The notes under the pieces: model-generated
Seen by the model: only the letters and a program-made list of their open reading frames with translations
Database searches by the model: none
What the model was told of the DNA's origin: nothing
Part shown: piece by piece, positions 31,933 through 41,081 of the stretch
Layout: each line of letters begins with the position of its first letter
How positions within the stretch are numbered: position 1 is the first letter of the stretch
Position numbers and translations under genes: made by a program
Assembly (NCBI RefSeq): GCF_002019595.1
Contig: NZ_KV917369.1
Location: 2,992,624 to 3,056,623 of the forward strand
From: Priestia abyssalis
GTDB lineage: Bacteria; Bacillota; Bacilli; Bacillales; Bacillaceae_H
Direction of reading: 5' to 3'
DNA: 64,000 nt

Positions 31933-33270
31933 TTAAATGATGCCGATCACATCGAGGAACACGACAATGATTGCAATTGGAGCAATAAAACGCAATGTCA
32001 AAAGCCATAAAGCAAACCATGATTTCACGCTGCCCGCTCCTTGTTCCAATTCGTTTACAAGCATTTTTTTATCCATTTTCAACGGAATGAAGACCGCAAT
32101 TAAAAACGCCCCTATCGGCATGAGGATATTACTCACAAGAAAATCAGCATTATCAAAAATATTTTTTCCAAATAACGTCACATCACCCAGGACACCGAAT
32201 GACAGCGCTGATGGAATACCAACGACAAAAATAAACAAACCAGACATCCATGACAGTTTCGCTCGCTTTTGCTGCTCTCCTTTCGCAAGAGAAGCGACGA
32301 TGATTTCGAGCATGGAAAACGCTGAAGTCAACGTGGCAAATAAGAAAAGAGCCAAAAAGAGCAATAAGAACACGCCGCCAAACGGAATTTGATTAAAAAT
32401 AGACGGCAATACGATAAATAATAGGCCAGGTCCTGCCGCCGGTTCTACGCCTAATGCGAACACCGCCGGGAAAATGGCCAATCCCGCAAGCAGTGAAATA
32501 ACTAAGTTTAAACCTGCAATGGAAACAGCCGACTTTGGCAAGTTTTGATTTTTATCTAAATAAGAACTGTATGTGACCATAACCGATACACCGACACTCA
32601 ACGAGAAAAACGACTGTCCCAATGCAAATAAAACCGTTTCTGATGTAATCGCCGAGAAGTCCGGCTTTAAAAAGAAGGAGACACCTTCCAGCGCATTTTC
32701 AAGCGTTAATGAACGAATGATAATCACGATGAAAATGACAAATAAAGCAGGCATTAAATATTTGTTAGCCGCTTCGATTCCATTTTGAATCCCTCTGGCG
32801 ACGACGAAAATTGTAATGATCATAAATAAAAATTGGGCGCCTACCGCCAATCCCGGATTGGATATCGTTTGCCCGAACAACGCTTCATAATCGGCAGTAT
32901 GGGCCAATTTTCCTGTCAAGCTGTAAAATAAATATTGTAAAATCCAGCCTCCTACCACACTGTAAAAGGATAAAAGGATAAAAGACGTGATGACGCCCAG
33001 GTACCCTGTAACGGTCCAAACCGTTTTTGGCGCGATTGTTTGATACGCACGAATCGCTTCCTTTTGAGTACTTCTTCCAATGACGAACTCACCGAGAAGA
33101 AGCGGCAATCCAAGAATCGCCGTAAACAGGATAAACAAAAGAAAGAAAGCCCCTCCTCCGCTCGTTCCCGCTACATACGGCAGTTTCCAGATGGCGCCGA
33201 TTCCAATGGCAGAACCGGCGGAAGCTAAAATAAAGCCCAGTTTTGATGTCCATTGTTCTGATTGATTCAT
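31933..33270 (-). CDS. Sodium:neurotransmitter symporter (NSS/SNF) family transporter
   Basis: A 445-aa protein with about 11-12 helices. The start at 33270 is chosen because GATGGGG is 9 nt upstream. The signature at the N-terminus, [20 protein letters not shown] and [20 protein letters not shown], includes the unwound helix 1 that binds Na+ and substrate in LeuT-type carriers. It probably takes up an amino acid (compare B. subtilis YocR and YhdH). Monocistronic. Confidence 0.9.
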   Translation of the reverse strand: MNQSEQWTSKLGFILASAGSAIGIGAIWKLPYVAGTSGGGAFFLLFILFTAILGLPLLLGEFVIGRSTQKEAIRAYQTIAPKTVWTVTGYLGVITSFILLSFYSVVGGWILQYLFYSLTGKLAHTADYEALFGQTISNPGLAVGAQFLFMIITIFVVARGIQNGIEAANKYLMPALFVIFIVIIIRSLTLENALEGVSFFLKPDFSAITSETVLFALGQSFFSLSVGVSVMVTYSSYLDKNQNLPKSAVSIAGLNLVISLLAGLAIFPAVFALGVEPAAGPGLLFIVLPSIFNQIPFGGVFLLLFLALFLFATLTSAFSMLEIIVASLAKGEQQKRAKLSWMSGLFIFVVGIPSALSFGVLGDVTLFGKNIFDNADFLVSNILMPIGAFLIAVFIPLKMDKKMLVNELEQGAGSVKSWFALWLLTLRFIAPIAIIVVFLDVIGII

Positions 33271-33436
33271 ATGCATTTCCCCATCTCTAAGTAAGATATT
33301 GTTTCATCTTATACTAGAATTTTTTATTAGAAAAGAGGAAATGTCGAATTTTCAAAATAAATGTTACTTAACATAATATTTTTATTGTCTCCTTTTATTT
33401 TTTAAATCCTTCCAGAGCATAGAGTTACCTCGTTCT

Positions 33437-33859
33437 TCATTTCGCGTTCCGACTGTAATCTGTTGCCTCGGCAAATTCTTCTTTCGTCCCGACAAAAAAA
33501 TTTACTTCACCGGGATTCGTTTTGCTTTCACGTCCTTGTACAGCCCCATGAATTAGTTTACCCGGTTTCAATTCTTTTCGCTCCCCGTCTTTTGTTACAT
33601 AAAAATACCTGTTTGTCGCCCAGCCTTCATGAGTGACCGTCGACTTCACTTTACTTACCCCTTTTTCATTCACCTTTATAACAATGTAGTCTCCCTCTGA
33701 TTTTGTTTCCTGCCCAAAATCTTTATCGTATTCGATCCTTACCCATCCCTTATAATCGTCTGGTATTAAATATAGATTCGATGATACCGTATCATCAACG
33801 CTGCATGCTGTTAAAAGGAGCATGACATACACGGACAGAAAAAAAAGAAACTTCCTCAA
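33437..33859 (-). CDS. Lipoprotein, DUF6843-like
   Basis: A 140-aa protein with a lipobox LLTAC (C19), so the mature protein is anchored to the outer face of the membrane. The mature part is beta-rich with IPDDYKGWVRIEYDKDFG near its N-terminus, recalling the DUF6843 group of Bacillus lipoproteins (not searched). Function unknown; monocistronic. Confidence 0.65.
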   Translation of the reverse strand: MRKFLFFLSVYVMLLLTACSVDDTVSSNLYLIPDDYKGWVRIEYDKDFGQETKSEGDYIVIKVNEKGVSKVKSTVTHEGWATNRYFYVTKDGERKELKPGKLIHGAVQGRESKTNPGEVNFFVGTKEEFAEATDYSRNAK

Positions 33860-33950
33860 CGCGCTTTCTCCCCTTCATATATAATCATACCTTTATTGTT
33901 CAGCCCCGATTTCAAATCTATACTCTATACAATGAAGAATTTCATCAAAG

Positions 33951-33992
33951 AAAGGCCCCGCCATGAAATCTAATTTTACTGGCGGGGCCTTT
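33951..33992. terminator. Strong terminator hairpin
   Basis: AAAGGCCCCGCCA pairs perfectly with TGGCGGGGCCTTT; it lies downstream of brnQ. Confidence 0.8.
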
Positions 33993-33998
33993 CATATA

Positions 33999-34039
33999 GA
34001 TGACCGAAAAGGGTTGGTTTTCGCCCATTCGGATCATCC
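33999..34039 (-). repeat. Hairpin repeat family 3, copy 1
   Basis: On the minus strand GGATGATCCGAATGGGCGAA, then AACCAACCC and TTTCGGTCATC. The loop GCGAAAACCAACCC is shared with the perfect hairpin at 62221-62266. Confidence 0.5.
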
Positions 34040-34049
34040 CTGAATGTTG

Positions 34050-35405
34050 TTATGCTTCAATGATAGATACTCTTTTAATACGGACAGCTATTCCTGTAAT
34101 CAGGATCACAACCAGAACCGGCACCAGCCAGCCGAGTCCCTGGCTGTATAAAGGCAGGGTTCGCTCGTAAAATGACACAACCTGCTGCATCCAATTGAAA
34201 TAGGCGATACCAAATAAATCGCAAAATGTTTTAAGTCCATCAATCGTACTGATCATGAATGCCACTGCTGTCGCTGCTACATAAACAACCCGTGAATGAT
34301 TGAATAGCGGTGACAAAAATGCCAACAGCATTAACGTAATGGCAAGCGGATAAAGAAACATTAAGATCGGGATTGAATACATAATAATATTGGACAATCC
34401 GAAATTGGCAATTATGAATGAGAACAGCGAAAAGAAAATCACGAACACTTTGTAACTTACTTGCGGCAGCAATGTGTGGAAGTATTCCCCACAAGCAGTA
34501 ATTAATCCGATACTAGTCGTTAAGCATGCAAGTATGATAATAATGGATAGGATGACCGTTCCAAAACTGCCGAAATAATAGGATGATGCACTGCTGAGCA
34601 CTAGTCCGCCTGTCTCAAAAAGGCCGAATTCTTCTGTGCTCGTTGCACCTAAATAAGCAATTCCTACATAAATAATGCCGAGAAATGTGATAGCAACAAG
34701 TCCTGATTTTACGGTTGCAGATAGAATATCACGTTTAGATGTTACACCCATCGCACGGACTGCATTGATGACGATAATTCCAAACACAAGCGAAGCGAGC
34801 GCATCCATTGTGTTATATCCTTCCAAGAAACCTTTCGCGAACGCTCCATTCACGTACGCTTCTTGAGGCGCTTCCATCGATCCCATTGGTTTTACAACAA
34901 CCATCACTAATAACATAGCGAGAAGGATGATAATACCAGGCGATAGAATCTTCCCGACACGATCGACAATTTTCGCAGGATTTAGACAAAACCACATCGT
35001 AATGCCGAAAAACACTAGTGTAAAAATGAATAAACCAATCTGCATAGCCCCTTCCCCTACTAACGGTGCAATACCGATATCATACGCAACTGTACCTGTG
35101 CGCGGAGTTGCAAAAAATGGACCGATCGTTAAATAAAGAAGTGAAGTAAAAACAACTGCATAGCTTGGATGAATTCGACCCGCAAGTTCCTGTAAGTTAG
35201 AACTTCCTGAAAAACCCATCGCCAAAATTCCCAGAAACGGAAGCCCCACTCCTGTAATTAAAAAACCAATTACCGCTGGCCAAATGTTCGTTCCGGCATT
35301 TTGACCAAGCTGCGCCGGGAAAATTAGATTTCCCGCTCCAAAAAATAAAGCAAATAACATGACCCCTATTACAAAATAAGATGAAAATGATAGTTTGGTC
35401 TTCAT
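34050..35405 (-). CDS. brnQ: Branched-chain amino acid carrier BrnQ (LIVCS)
   Basis: A 451-aa Na+-coupled transporter for Leu, Ile and Val with 12 helices. The N-terminal VIGVMLFALFFGAGNLIFPA and QLGQNAGTNIWPAVIGFLIT are diagnostic of LIVCS. It is transcribed divergently from the AbrB-like gene, and the 263-bp intergenic region is very AT-rich. CodY and Lrp-type control is typical for the family, but I found no convincing CodY box. Confidence 0.93.
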   Translation of the reverse strand: MKTKLSFSSYFVIGVMLFALFFGAGNLIFPAQLGQNAGTNIWPAVIGFLITGVGLPFLGILAMGFSGSSNLQELAGRIHPSYAVVFTSLLYLTIGPFFATPRTGTVAYDIGIAPLVGEGAMQIGLFIFTLVFFGITMWFCLNPAKIVDRVGKILSPGIIILLAMLLVMVVVKPMGSMEAPQEAYVNGAFAKGFLEGYNTMDALASLVFGIIVINAVRAMGVTSKRDILSATVKSGLVAITFLGIIYVGIAYLGATSTEEFGLFETGGLVLSSASSYYFGSFGTVILSIIIILACLTTSIGLITACGEYFHTLLPQVSYKVFVIFFSLFSFIIANFGLSNIIMYSIPILMFLYPLAITLMLLAFLSPLFNHSRVVYVAATAVAFMISTIDGLKTFCDLFGIAYFNWMQQVVSFYERTLPLYSQGLGWLVPVLVVILITGIAVRIKRVSIIEA

Positions 35406-35602
35406 ACGATATGTTCCTCCTAAGATGTTAAATCTATTTTTAACATGAGTAAATTGTCATAAAATATATGTGATAAATGAATAAACCTATATTACTTTAA
35501 TCACTTCAAATTTTCAATATATTATTTTAAAATATTTCGAAAATTTAAATAACAGAAATTACCTATACCTAAATTCGCCATAATCAATGCCAAAAATTTA
35601 CA

Positions 35603-35631
35603 TTGACTAATATTTTTCATCACAATATGAT
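35603..35631 (+). promoter_or_regulatory. Sigma-A promoter of the AbrB-like gene
   Basis: TTGACT (35603-35608), 17-bp spacer, TATGAT (35626-35631). The AAAGGGGTG ribosome site at 35653 is downstream, which supports the TTG start at 35669. Confidence 0.75.
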
Positions 35632-35668
35632 TAATTTACATCATAAATATACAAAGGGGTGTATAACA

Positions 35669-35959
35669 TTGAAATCAACGGGAATGGTTCGTAAAACGGA
35701 TAAGCTGGGAAGAGTGGTACTTCCACAAGAACTTCGCCGCATGTTACATATGGACGATAAAGCTCCATTAGAAATTTTTGTTGATAGAGATCGCATTGTT
35801 TTAAGAAAGTACAGCCCTCATAAAGCCTGTCAAGTAACTGGAGAAGTATCAAATCGAAACCTTTCTTTTTCTAATGGAAAAGTGATTTTAAGTCCAGAAG
35901 GCGCTAGAAAATTAGTTGAAGAGATACAACAAAAATTTCATTTATATAAATCGATTTAA
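35669..35959 (+). CDS. AbrB/Abh-family transition-state regulator
   Basis: A 96-aa protein starting at TTG (35669) after AAAGGGGTG. The N-terminal swapped-hairpin SpoVT/AbrB DNA-binding domain is MVRKTDKLGRVVLPQELRRM (from about residue 6). The C-terminal half, CQVTGEVSNRNLSFSNGKVI and LSPEGARKLVEEIQ, matches Abh more than AbrB or SpoVT. It represses post-exponential genes in transition to stationary phase. Monocistronic with promoter and terminator. Confidence 0.9.
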   Translation: MKSTGMVRKTDKLGRVVLPQELRRMLHMDDKAPLEIFVDRDRIVLRKYSPHKACQVTGEVSNRNLSFSNGKVILSPEGARKLVEEIQQKFHLYKSI

Positions 35960-35999
35960 AAAAATCGACATGACCAACGAACAGTCATGTCGATTTTTC
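35957..35999. terminator. Bidirectional terminator
   Basis: AAAAATCGACATGAC pairs perfectly with GTCATGTCGATTTTT between the convergent abh-like and MFS genes. Confidence 0.9.
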
Positions 36000-36042
36000 T
36001 AGACCTATTTAAAATGTAAGAACAGATTGACAATCGTTATCT

Positions 36043-37320
36043 TCATTCTTTCGATTCCAATACCGGCTGGACAGATGAATCGTCATCTTTTAATTTGAAA
36101 AGCGGGACAATCAGTAATGATCCAATCAAAAATAATACACCGGAGACTACGTATACTCCAGATAACGTTAACGGTGATTTTAACAGCCCTGAAACCGACA
36201 TTCCGATGACCATCATCCCCATAAACAACGGATTGAGTACACCATTTACACGTCCAACAAATGATTCATCCGTATTTTTTAAGATTAACGTGTTAATCCC
36301 AATATGGATGCACGGGAAAAACAGACCGTTAAACACTTGTAAAATAATCGTTAACAAAACGCTTGTCGACCACCCAATCCCAATCGTACTGATCATACTT
36401 GCAAAGATACCGATTGCAAGAAGTTTTTGAGGCGATATCTTCTTGGAAAAAGCCATCACCAAACCGCCGCCAACTAACATTCCAGCGCCATTAGCCATTA
36501 ACAGCCACTGAAGAAAGGCCTTTGTCTCCCCAAGATTTTCAATCGTTACAAAAATCATGAGAGGTTGGATGAGTCCAACAGCCAGACCGCATACCGCAAA
36601 TACAGCACCCATTGTTTTAAGTACGTTTTTTGACAACACGTAGCGAAAACCGTCCGCTAACTCTTTCTTAAAGTTATCTTGCTCTTCTGTTTTTTCCTTC
36701 TCTGCATCACGGGGAAGAAACATTAACACCAGGGCAGAAAGCAAGAACATCACACCCATAACGGCAATCGAAGTGATAATTCCGTACTTTTGGTAAACAA
36801 AGGTTCCAATCACCGGACCTATGACCATAAAGACCGCCATCAACGATTGGAACATAGCCATGGCCGATTGCAACTGTTCGCCAGGCACGTGCTGCTTTAA
36901 CAGCCTCATGGCAGATGGCATAGAAAACTGTGATAAAATGGCTGACACAAGGGTAGCAAAAAAGATCGCTTGCCACGACCCATAAATGAGTGCCAGCAAT
37001 ACAAAAAAGATTGACAATGCAGACAGCAAGTCACACCAAACCATCGTAAGTTTAGGCTTCCACCGGTCTGCAAATGTACCGCCAATAAATGAAAAGATAA
37101 ATATAGGCGCAAACTCTGCAATTGAAATCAGCGACACATAAACTGGATCATTGTTTGTAATGTCTGTGACATATAAAAGAATGGCAAAATTCCTCACCCA
37201 AATACCAAGTTGCAGTAAAAAGTTTGACGTCATAATCGCTAAAACAATTCGATTGGCAAATATACTTCCAGCAGGTTGGCCTGTTGGTACAGGTGAACCT
37301 TCATTACTATATATCTCCAT
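36043..37320 (-). CDS. MFS efflux transporter
   Basis: A 425-aa protein with 12 helices; the loop 2-3 motif is GGTFADRWKPKLTMVWCDLL. It belongs to the MFS_3-like group that includes enterobactin and macrolide exporters. The 31-residue N-terminal tail is cytosolic. It lies 273 bp downstream of the macrolide phosphotransferase gene with a repeat between them, so co-transcription is uncertain; a role in drug export is plausible but not shown. Confidence 0.82.
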   Translation of the reverse strand: MEIYSNEGSPVPTGQPAGSIFANRIVLAIMTSNFLLQLGIWVRNFAILLYVTDITNNDPVYVSLISIAEFAPIFIFSFIGGTFADRWKPKLTMVWCDLLSALSIFFVLLALIYGSWQAIFFATLVSAILSQFSMPSAMRLLKQHVPGEQLQSAMAMFQSLMAVFMVIGPVIGTFVYQKYGIITSIAVMGVMFLLSALVLMFLPRDAEKEKTEEQDNFKKELADGFRYVLSKNVLKTMGAVFAVCGLAVGLIQPLMIFVTIENLGETKAFLQWLLMANGAGMLVGGGLVMAFSKKISPQKLLAIGIFASMISTIGIGWSTSVLLTIILQVFNGLFFPCIHIGINTLILKNTDESFVGRVNGVLNPLFMGMMVIGMSVSGLLKSPLTLSGVYVVSGVLFLIGSLLIVPLFKLKDDDSSVQPVLESKE

Positions 37321-37341
37321 ACTATTCCTACCTTTCCTTTA

Positions 37342-37497
37342 GCTATATAGATTGATTTAGAAAATTTGACATGACCAAAGAACGGCCATGCCGAACTTTC
37401 TAAACCTTTGAGAATAGATTCAAGTTGTCTGGACCGCTGATTGTGAATATCTCTCGATAACATGAAAACGGTGTCCAGTTATTAAGTGAAATGTATA
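37342..37497 (-). repeat. Hairpin repeat family 1, copy E (inverted)
   Basis: On the minus strand: TTTCACTTAATAACTGGACA, TATCGAGAGA, GGTCCAGACAACTTGAATC, TCTCAAAGGTTT, AGAAAGTTCGGCATGGCCGT, TCTTTGGTCATG and TTTTCTAAATCAATCTATA. The right-hand hairpin is kept; the first is lost. It separates the mph and MFS genes. Confidence 0.7.
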
Positions 37498-37593
37498 AAA
37501 TAACATCTACGAAACATACGTTCGTAAAAATACTTCTTCTGTTACTATACACCATTACGCAGTGTAAAGGTCAATGAAAAATGTTCATATTTT

Positions 37594-38496
37594 TTATTTC
37601 TCTACACCAAGCGCTTGCTTAGCCGTGGCTGCAAATTCATCCGAACCGGATTTCATCGCAAACTCGGCAATAGCGATGGGATAGGCTGATGACTGTTCTA
37701 CAATATGCTCAAACATCGAAGCCCATACATAGCCGCCCGCTTTTTCATATTCGTCAATCAATTTTTTTAAGGCAGCCTCTCCGAAAGCGGCTAAATGGCT
37801 AACGAAATCATTAGCCGGATCATCTACTCTGGCTTCCGTCCAATCGATAAAGCCTGTAACATGAGCTTTTTCGTCGATTAAAATGTGACCCGCATGCAGA
37901 TCGCCGTGAATGAACACCGTTTGCTTCGGCCAAAGGGAATCGTTGGCAAGCCATTTCTGCCAGCGATTCCAAAGCTCCTCACTCACGCCGTATTCTGATT
38001 TGACTTTATTCATCCTCTCTTGCATTGCGTGCCTTAATTGATCGGGAGTTTGAACGGCTAAACCGGCTTCTCTTGCTTCATCATGATTCACGCGATGCAA
38101 AGCCGCCATGGCACTCGCCAGCGTTTCATGAAAAGTATCAGGGACATTTTTTTCATCCAGTTCCCATACATATGCCTTCGCTTCCGGGTCAATCGTCCCT
38201 GCAGGCACACCCTTTAACAGCTTATACGCAATCAGCTCCTCTGAGAATATGATCCACTTCGGTGTTTGTATCGGAAGCTTTGTTCCTACTAAACCAAGAA
38301 TATCCTTCTCTTTTTTAGCTGTCGGAACCACGTCTGTGCGTCTCGGAAAACGCAATACCCATTTCTCTCCCTCCATATCAGTTGCGAATACAACTTGAAA
38401 ATCAAGCCCTGATTCATTTTTCTTCAGTGAATTCTCTTTTACGATTAAACCGTGTTGCTTCGCTTTTTCTATTACTTGTTCGTTTGTCAATGTCAT
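37594..38496 (-). CDS. mph: Macrolide 2'-phosphotransferase
   Basis: A 300-aa APH-fold kinase. Motifs: the catalytic loop FIHGDLHAGHILID (about 195-208, Brenner-type HGD) and the metal-binding GFIDWTEARVDDPANDF (about 214-230). The N-lobe LRFPRRTDVVP segment is typical of Mph enzymes, which phosphorylate the 2'-OH of macrolides with GTP. Chromosomal homologues exist in the B. subtilis and B. cereus groups. An intrinsic terminator lies only 55 nt before the start, suggesting attenuation. Confidence 0.88.
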   Translation of the reverse strand: MTLTNEQVIEKAKQHGLIVKENSLKKNESGLDFQVVFATDMEGEKWVLRFPRRTDVVPTAKKEKDILGLVGTKLPIQTPKWIIFSEELIAYKLLKGVPAGTIDPEAKAYVWELDEKNVPDTFHETLASAMAALHRVNHDEAREAGLAVQTPDQLRHAMQERMNKVKSEYGVSEELWNRWQKWLANDSLWPKQTVFIHGDLHAGHILIDEKAHVTGFIDWTEARVDDPANDFVSHLAAFGEAALKKLIDEYEKAGGYVWASMFEHIVEQSSAYPIAIAEFAMKSGSDEFAATAKQALGVEK

Positions 38497-39000
38497 ATGG
38501 CCAACACTTCCTTCTCATGTTTTCTTACAAGCCCGCCTAAAACCATTACAACAAAAAAACACAGACAATCTGCCTGTGTTTAAGTAAACGGAAAAGAATA
38601 CCATTAACAAAGCCCGTAAAGATCTTTGTCATCTTTATCGGTAGATGAAGGGTCTTATTATGAAGAGTGCCGGCTCTCCCTCTCCTAAAACCATGATGTC
38701 GAGGCAACAGAAAAAAAACGCAAGAATTCCGATGCCTTTCCTCCATGGTGAAGAATCGCAGCCTTCACATTTTATATCCATATTTTCTATTTTTAAAGAC
38801 AACAAAAAAAGGCAGACTCGTCGTCTCCCCTCTTTTATCGAAGAATATCGTAAAATAAGGTTTCCTTAAAAATAGGCAGACCAATCCCGTTTACTCTGCA
38901 CAGCAGGCAGAGTCTTGAACGTATTTAATTAACGGTTCAAAGTTTGGAATCGAAGTCTACAAAATGCCACAAGGAAACCCTCCGTTCATTAAAAGTTAAT
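38497..39000 (-). promoter_or_regulatory. Long untranslated leader of mph with an internal terminator
   Basis: A 500-nt minus-strand leader has no long coding frame. It contains the terminator at 38552-38584, a hairpin ACTCTGC/GCAGAGT (about 38895-38915) and a 48-codon frame (38635-38781, MDIKCEGCDSS start, Phe/Leu/Ile-rich) without a clear ribosome site. The arrangement resembles drug-inducible attenuators with a leader peptide. This is inference. Confidence 0.35.
38552..38584 (-). terminator. Terminator 55 nt upstream of the mph start codon
   Basis: AAACACAGGCA pairs with TCTGTGTTT and is followed by seven U on the minus strand. It is oriented into mph, so it would block mph transcription unless disrupted. 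Confidence 0.75.
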
Positions 39001-39180
39001 ATCATCTTAACATAAGGGGGGAATTGTGACAATCCCAAAAATATGAAAATAAATAAAAAAATGGCATAACTAGAAACGTTAACACATGATAGCCATGCAG
39101 GATGTCCTCCATCAGCCATCAGCAAATTTAAAATAATACCCCTATGTTAAACGCGATCTCATTGCTCATTAACCCGAAAT

Positions 39181-39215
39181 AAAAAAGGCTCGATTTCGGT
39201 TTCGAAATGAGCCTC
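39181..39215 (-). terminator. Intrinsic terminator of the ABC exporter operon
   Basis: AGGCTC plus ATTTCG pair with CGAAAT plus GAGCCT; six U follow on the minus strand. Confidence 0.8.
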
Positions 39216-39221
39216 CATTGC

Positions 39222-41081
39222 TTATCCTGCCGCTTTTTCAGAAAACTGGCTGTTGTAAAGATCGGCATAAAAACCATTTTTCTCTAAAAGTTCCAAATGT
39301 GTTCCTTGCTCGATCACTTTCCCTTGATCCATCACAAGAATGAGATCGGCATCTTTAATGGTAGAGAGACGATGCGCAATGACAAAGCTGGTCCGCCCTT
39401 CCATCAAACGGTTCATCGCTTGCTGAATAAAGACTTCGGTCCTTGTGTCTACACTCGACGTCGCTTCATCTAATATCATGATTGGCGGATCTTTGATAAT
39501 AGCCCTGGCTATTGTCAGCAATTGCTTTTGTCCTTGCGAGATGTTCGATGCCTCTTCGTTTAAGACCGTCTCATAACCATCCGGCAGCGTACGAATGAAG
39601 TGATCCGCATGAGCCATGCGAGCAGCCGCAAAAATTTCTTCGTCTGTTGCACCGCTTTTCCCATAAGCCAAATTGGCTTTAATCGTCCCTTTAAAGAGCC
39701 ATGTGTCTTGAAGTACCATTCCAAAGTTCTTACGAAGATCATTTCGGGACATATTTTGTATATCAAGACCATCAATCGTAATCTTTCCGCCATTCAGTTC
39801 ATAAAATCGCATTAAAAGATTGATCATCGTCGTTTTTCCGGCACCCGTCGGCCCAACGATCGCGACTGTCTGTCCCGGCAAGACATTTATGTTCAAATCT
39901 TCCATTAACAAGTCTTCTCCATATCCGAAGTCCACATGTTCGAAAGTAACAGCACCTTGGGCTTTCGCTAAATCAGCTGTCGTGATTTCTTCCCTCTCTT
40001 CATCTTCATCGAGCAGTTCAAAGACACGCTCAGCCGCTGCAACTGTTGATTGAATAATATTTGCAATATTGGCTGTTTGTGTAATCGGCTGTGTGAACTG
40101 GCGTGTATAGGTGATAAATGCTTGAATATCACCGATTGAAATCGCGCGCTGCGTCACTAAAATCCCGCCGACCACACTGATTAAGACATAGCTCAAATTT
40201 CCGATGAAGAACATCATGGGCATGATAATACCAGAAATAAATTGAGCTTTGCGTCCCGCTTCATACAACTCTTCATTGACCATATCAAACTGTTCGCCAG
40301 CCCTTTTCTCATGTCCAAATGCTTTCACGACTTGATGACCCGTATACATTTCTTCAATATGTCCATTCAACCCACCAAGCGTCCGCTGTTGATCGGCAAA
40401 ATATGTTTGGGATCTTTTCAAAATGGGCCGGATGGCAAACATGGAAATCGGTAAGCTGATAATTGAGATCAACGTCAAGATAGGGCTGATCGAAAGCATC
40501 ATAATGATGATTCCTAAAATCGTCACAAATGAGGTAATAAATTGAGCCAAGCTTTGTTGCAGCGTACTGCCGATTGTATCAATGTCATTTGTCACGCGGC
40601 TGAGTGTTTCCCCGTTCGGACGTCCGTCAAAATATTTAAGCGGCAGCTTCTTCAGCTTTTCATTGACATCTTCCCGAAGGTCATACACTGTTTTTTGTGC
40701 AACACTAGACATGATGTATTGCTGCACGTAGCTAAACAGGCTGCTGACAACGTACAATCCGGTCAGCACAAGCAGAATCTGGCCAATTTTATCAAAATTA
40801 ATAGCCGCTCCCGGTATTCCCTGAAGCTTCCCGTATGCTCCTTCAAATAATTCTGTAATCGCCGTTCCCATAATTTTTGGACCGGCAATCATAAAGACCG
40901 TACTCAAGATAGCAGCGAAGAATACGGCGATCAATTGATTCCGGCGCGGTTTCAAATAGGTCAAGAGCCGTCTTAGCGTTCCTTTAAAATCCTTCGCTTT
41001 CTGCCCCATCATCATCATGCTGCCGCCGCCCGGGCCATGTCCCATCATTCCGCCGCTTTGAGGTCTTTTTTGATTACTCAT
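39222..41081 (-). CDS. ABC exporter half-transporter (YfiC-like, catalytic site partner)
   Basis: A 619-aa protein: a Gly/Met-rich N-terminus, six membrane helices (about 45-340) and an ATPase domain (about 375-600). Walker A is GPTGAGKTT, the signature is ISQGQKQL (a departure from LSGGQ), Walker B is MILDEATSSVD with the catalytic Glu present, and the H-loop is VIAHRLSTI. Its start overlaps the stop of the upstream exporter by 4 nt. It pairs with that protein to make a heterodimeric drug exporter of the YfiBC/BmrCD/LmrCD kind. Confidence 0.9.
   Translation of the reverse strand: MSNQKRPQSGGMMGHGPGGGSMMMMGQKAKDFKGTLRRLLTYLKPRRNQLIAVFFAAILSTVFMIAGPKIMGTAITELFEGAYGKLQGIPGAAINFDKIGQILLVLTGLYVVSSLFSYVQQYIMSSVAQKTVYDLREDVNEKLKKLPLKYFDGRPNGETLSRVTNDIDTIGSTLQQSLAQFITSFVTILGIIIMMLSISPILTLISIISLPISMFAIRPILKRSQTYFADQQRTLGGLNGHIEEMYTGHQVVKAFGHEKRAGEQFDMVNEELYEAGRKAQFISGIIMPMMFFIGNLSYVLISVVGGILVTQRAISIGDIQAFITYTRQFTQPITQTANIANIIQSTVAAAERVFELLDEDEEREEITTADLAKAQGAVTFEHVDFGYGEDLLMEDLNINVLPGQTVAIVGPTGAGKTTMINLLMRFYELNGGKITIDGLDIQNMSRNDLRKNFGMVLQDTWLFKGTIKANLAYGKSGATDEEIFAAARMAHADHFIRTLPDGYETVLNEEASNISQGQKQLLTIARAIIKDPPIMILDEATSSVDTRTEVFIQQAMNRLMEGRTSFVIAHRLSTIKDADLILVMDQGKVIEQGTHLELLEKNGFYADLYNSQFSEKAAG

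Noticed and set aside
33040..33265. Plus-strand frames inside the NSS transporter gene
   Set aside because: Complement of the transporter helices; no start site.
35510..35560. Possible CodY box before brnQ (ATATTTCGAAAATTT)
   Set aside because: One base short and several mismatches from AATTTTCNGAAAATT; the AT-rich sequence gives such matches by chance.
37239..37463. 74-codon minus-strand frame upstream of the MFS gene
   Set aside because: It covers repeat copy E and the MFS start in another frame; not protein-like.
38645..38869. 74-codon plus-strand frame in the mph leader
   Set aside because: No Shine-Dalgarno, biased composition, and the strong signals in this interval are on the minus strand.
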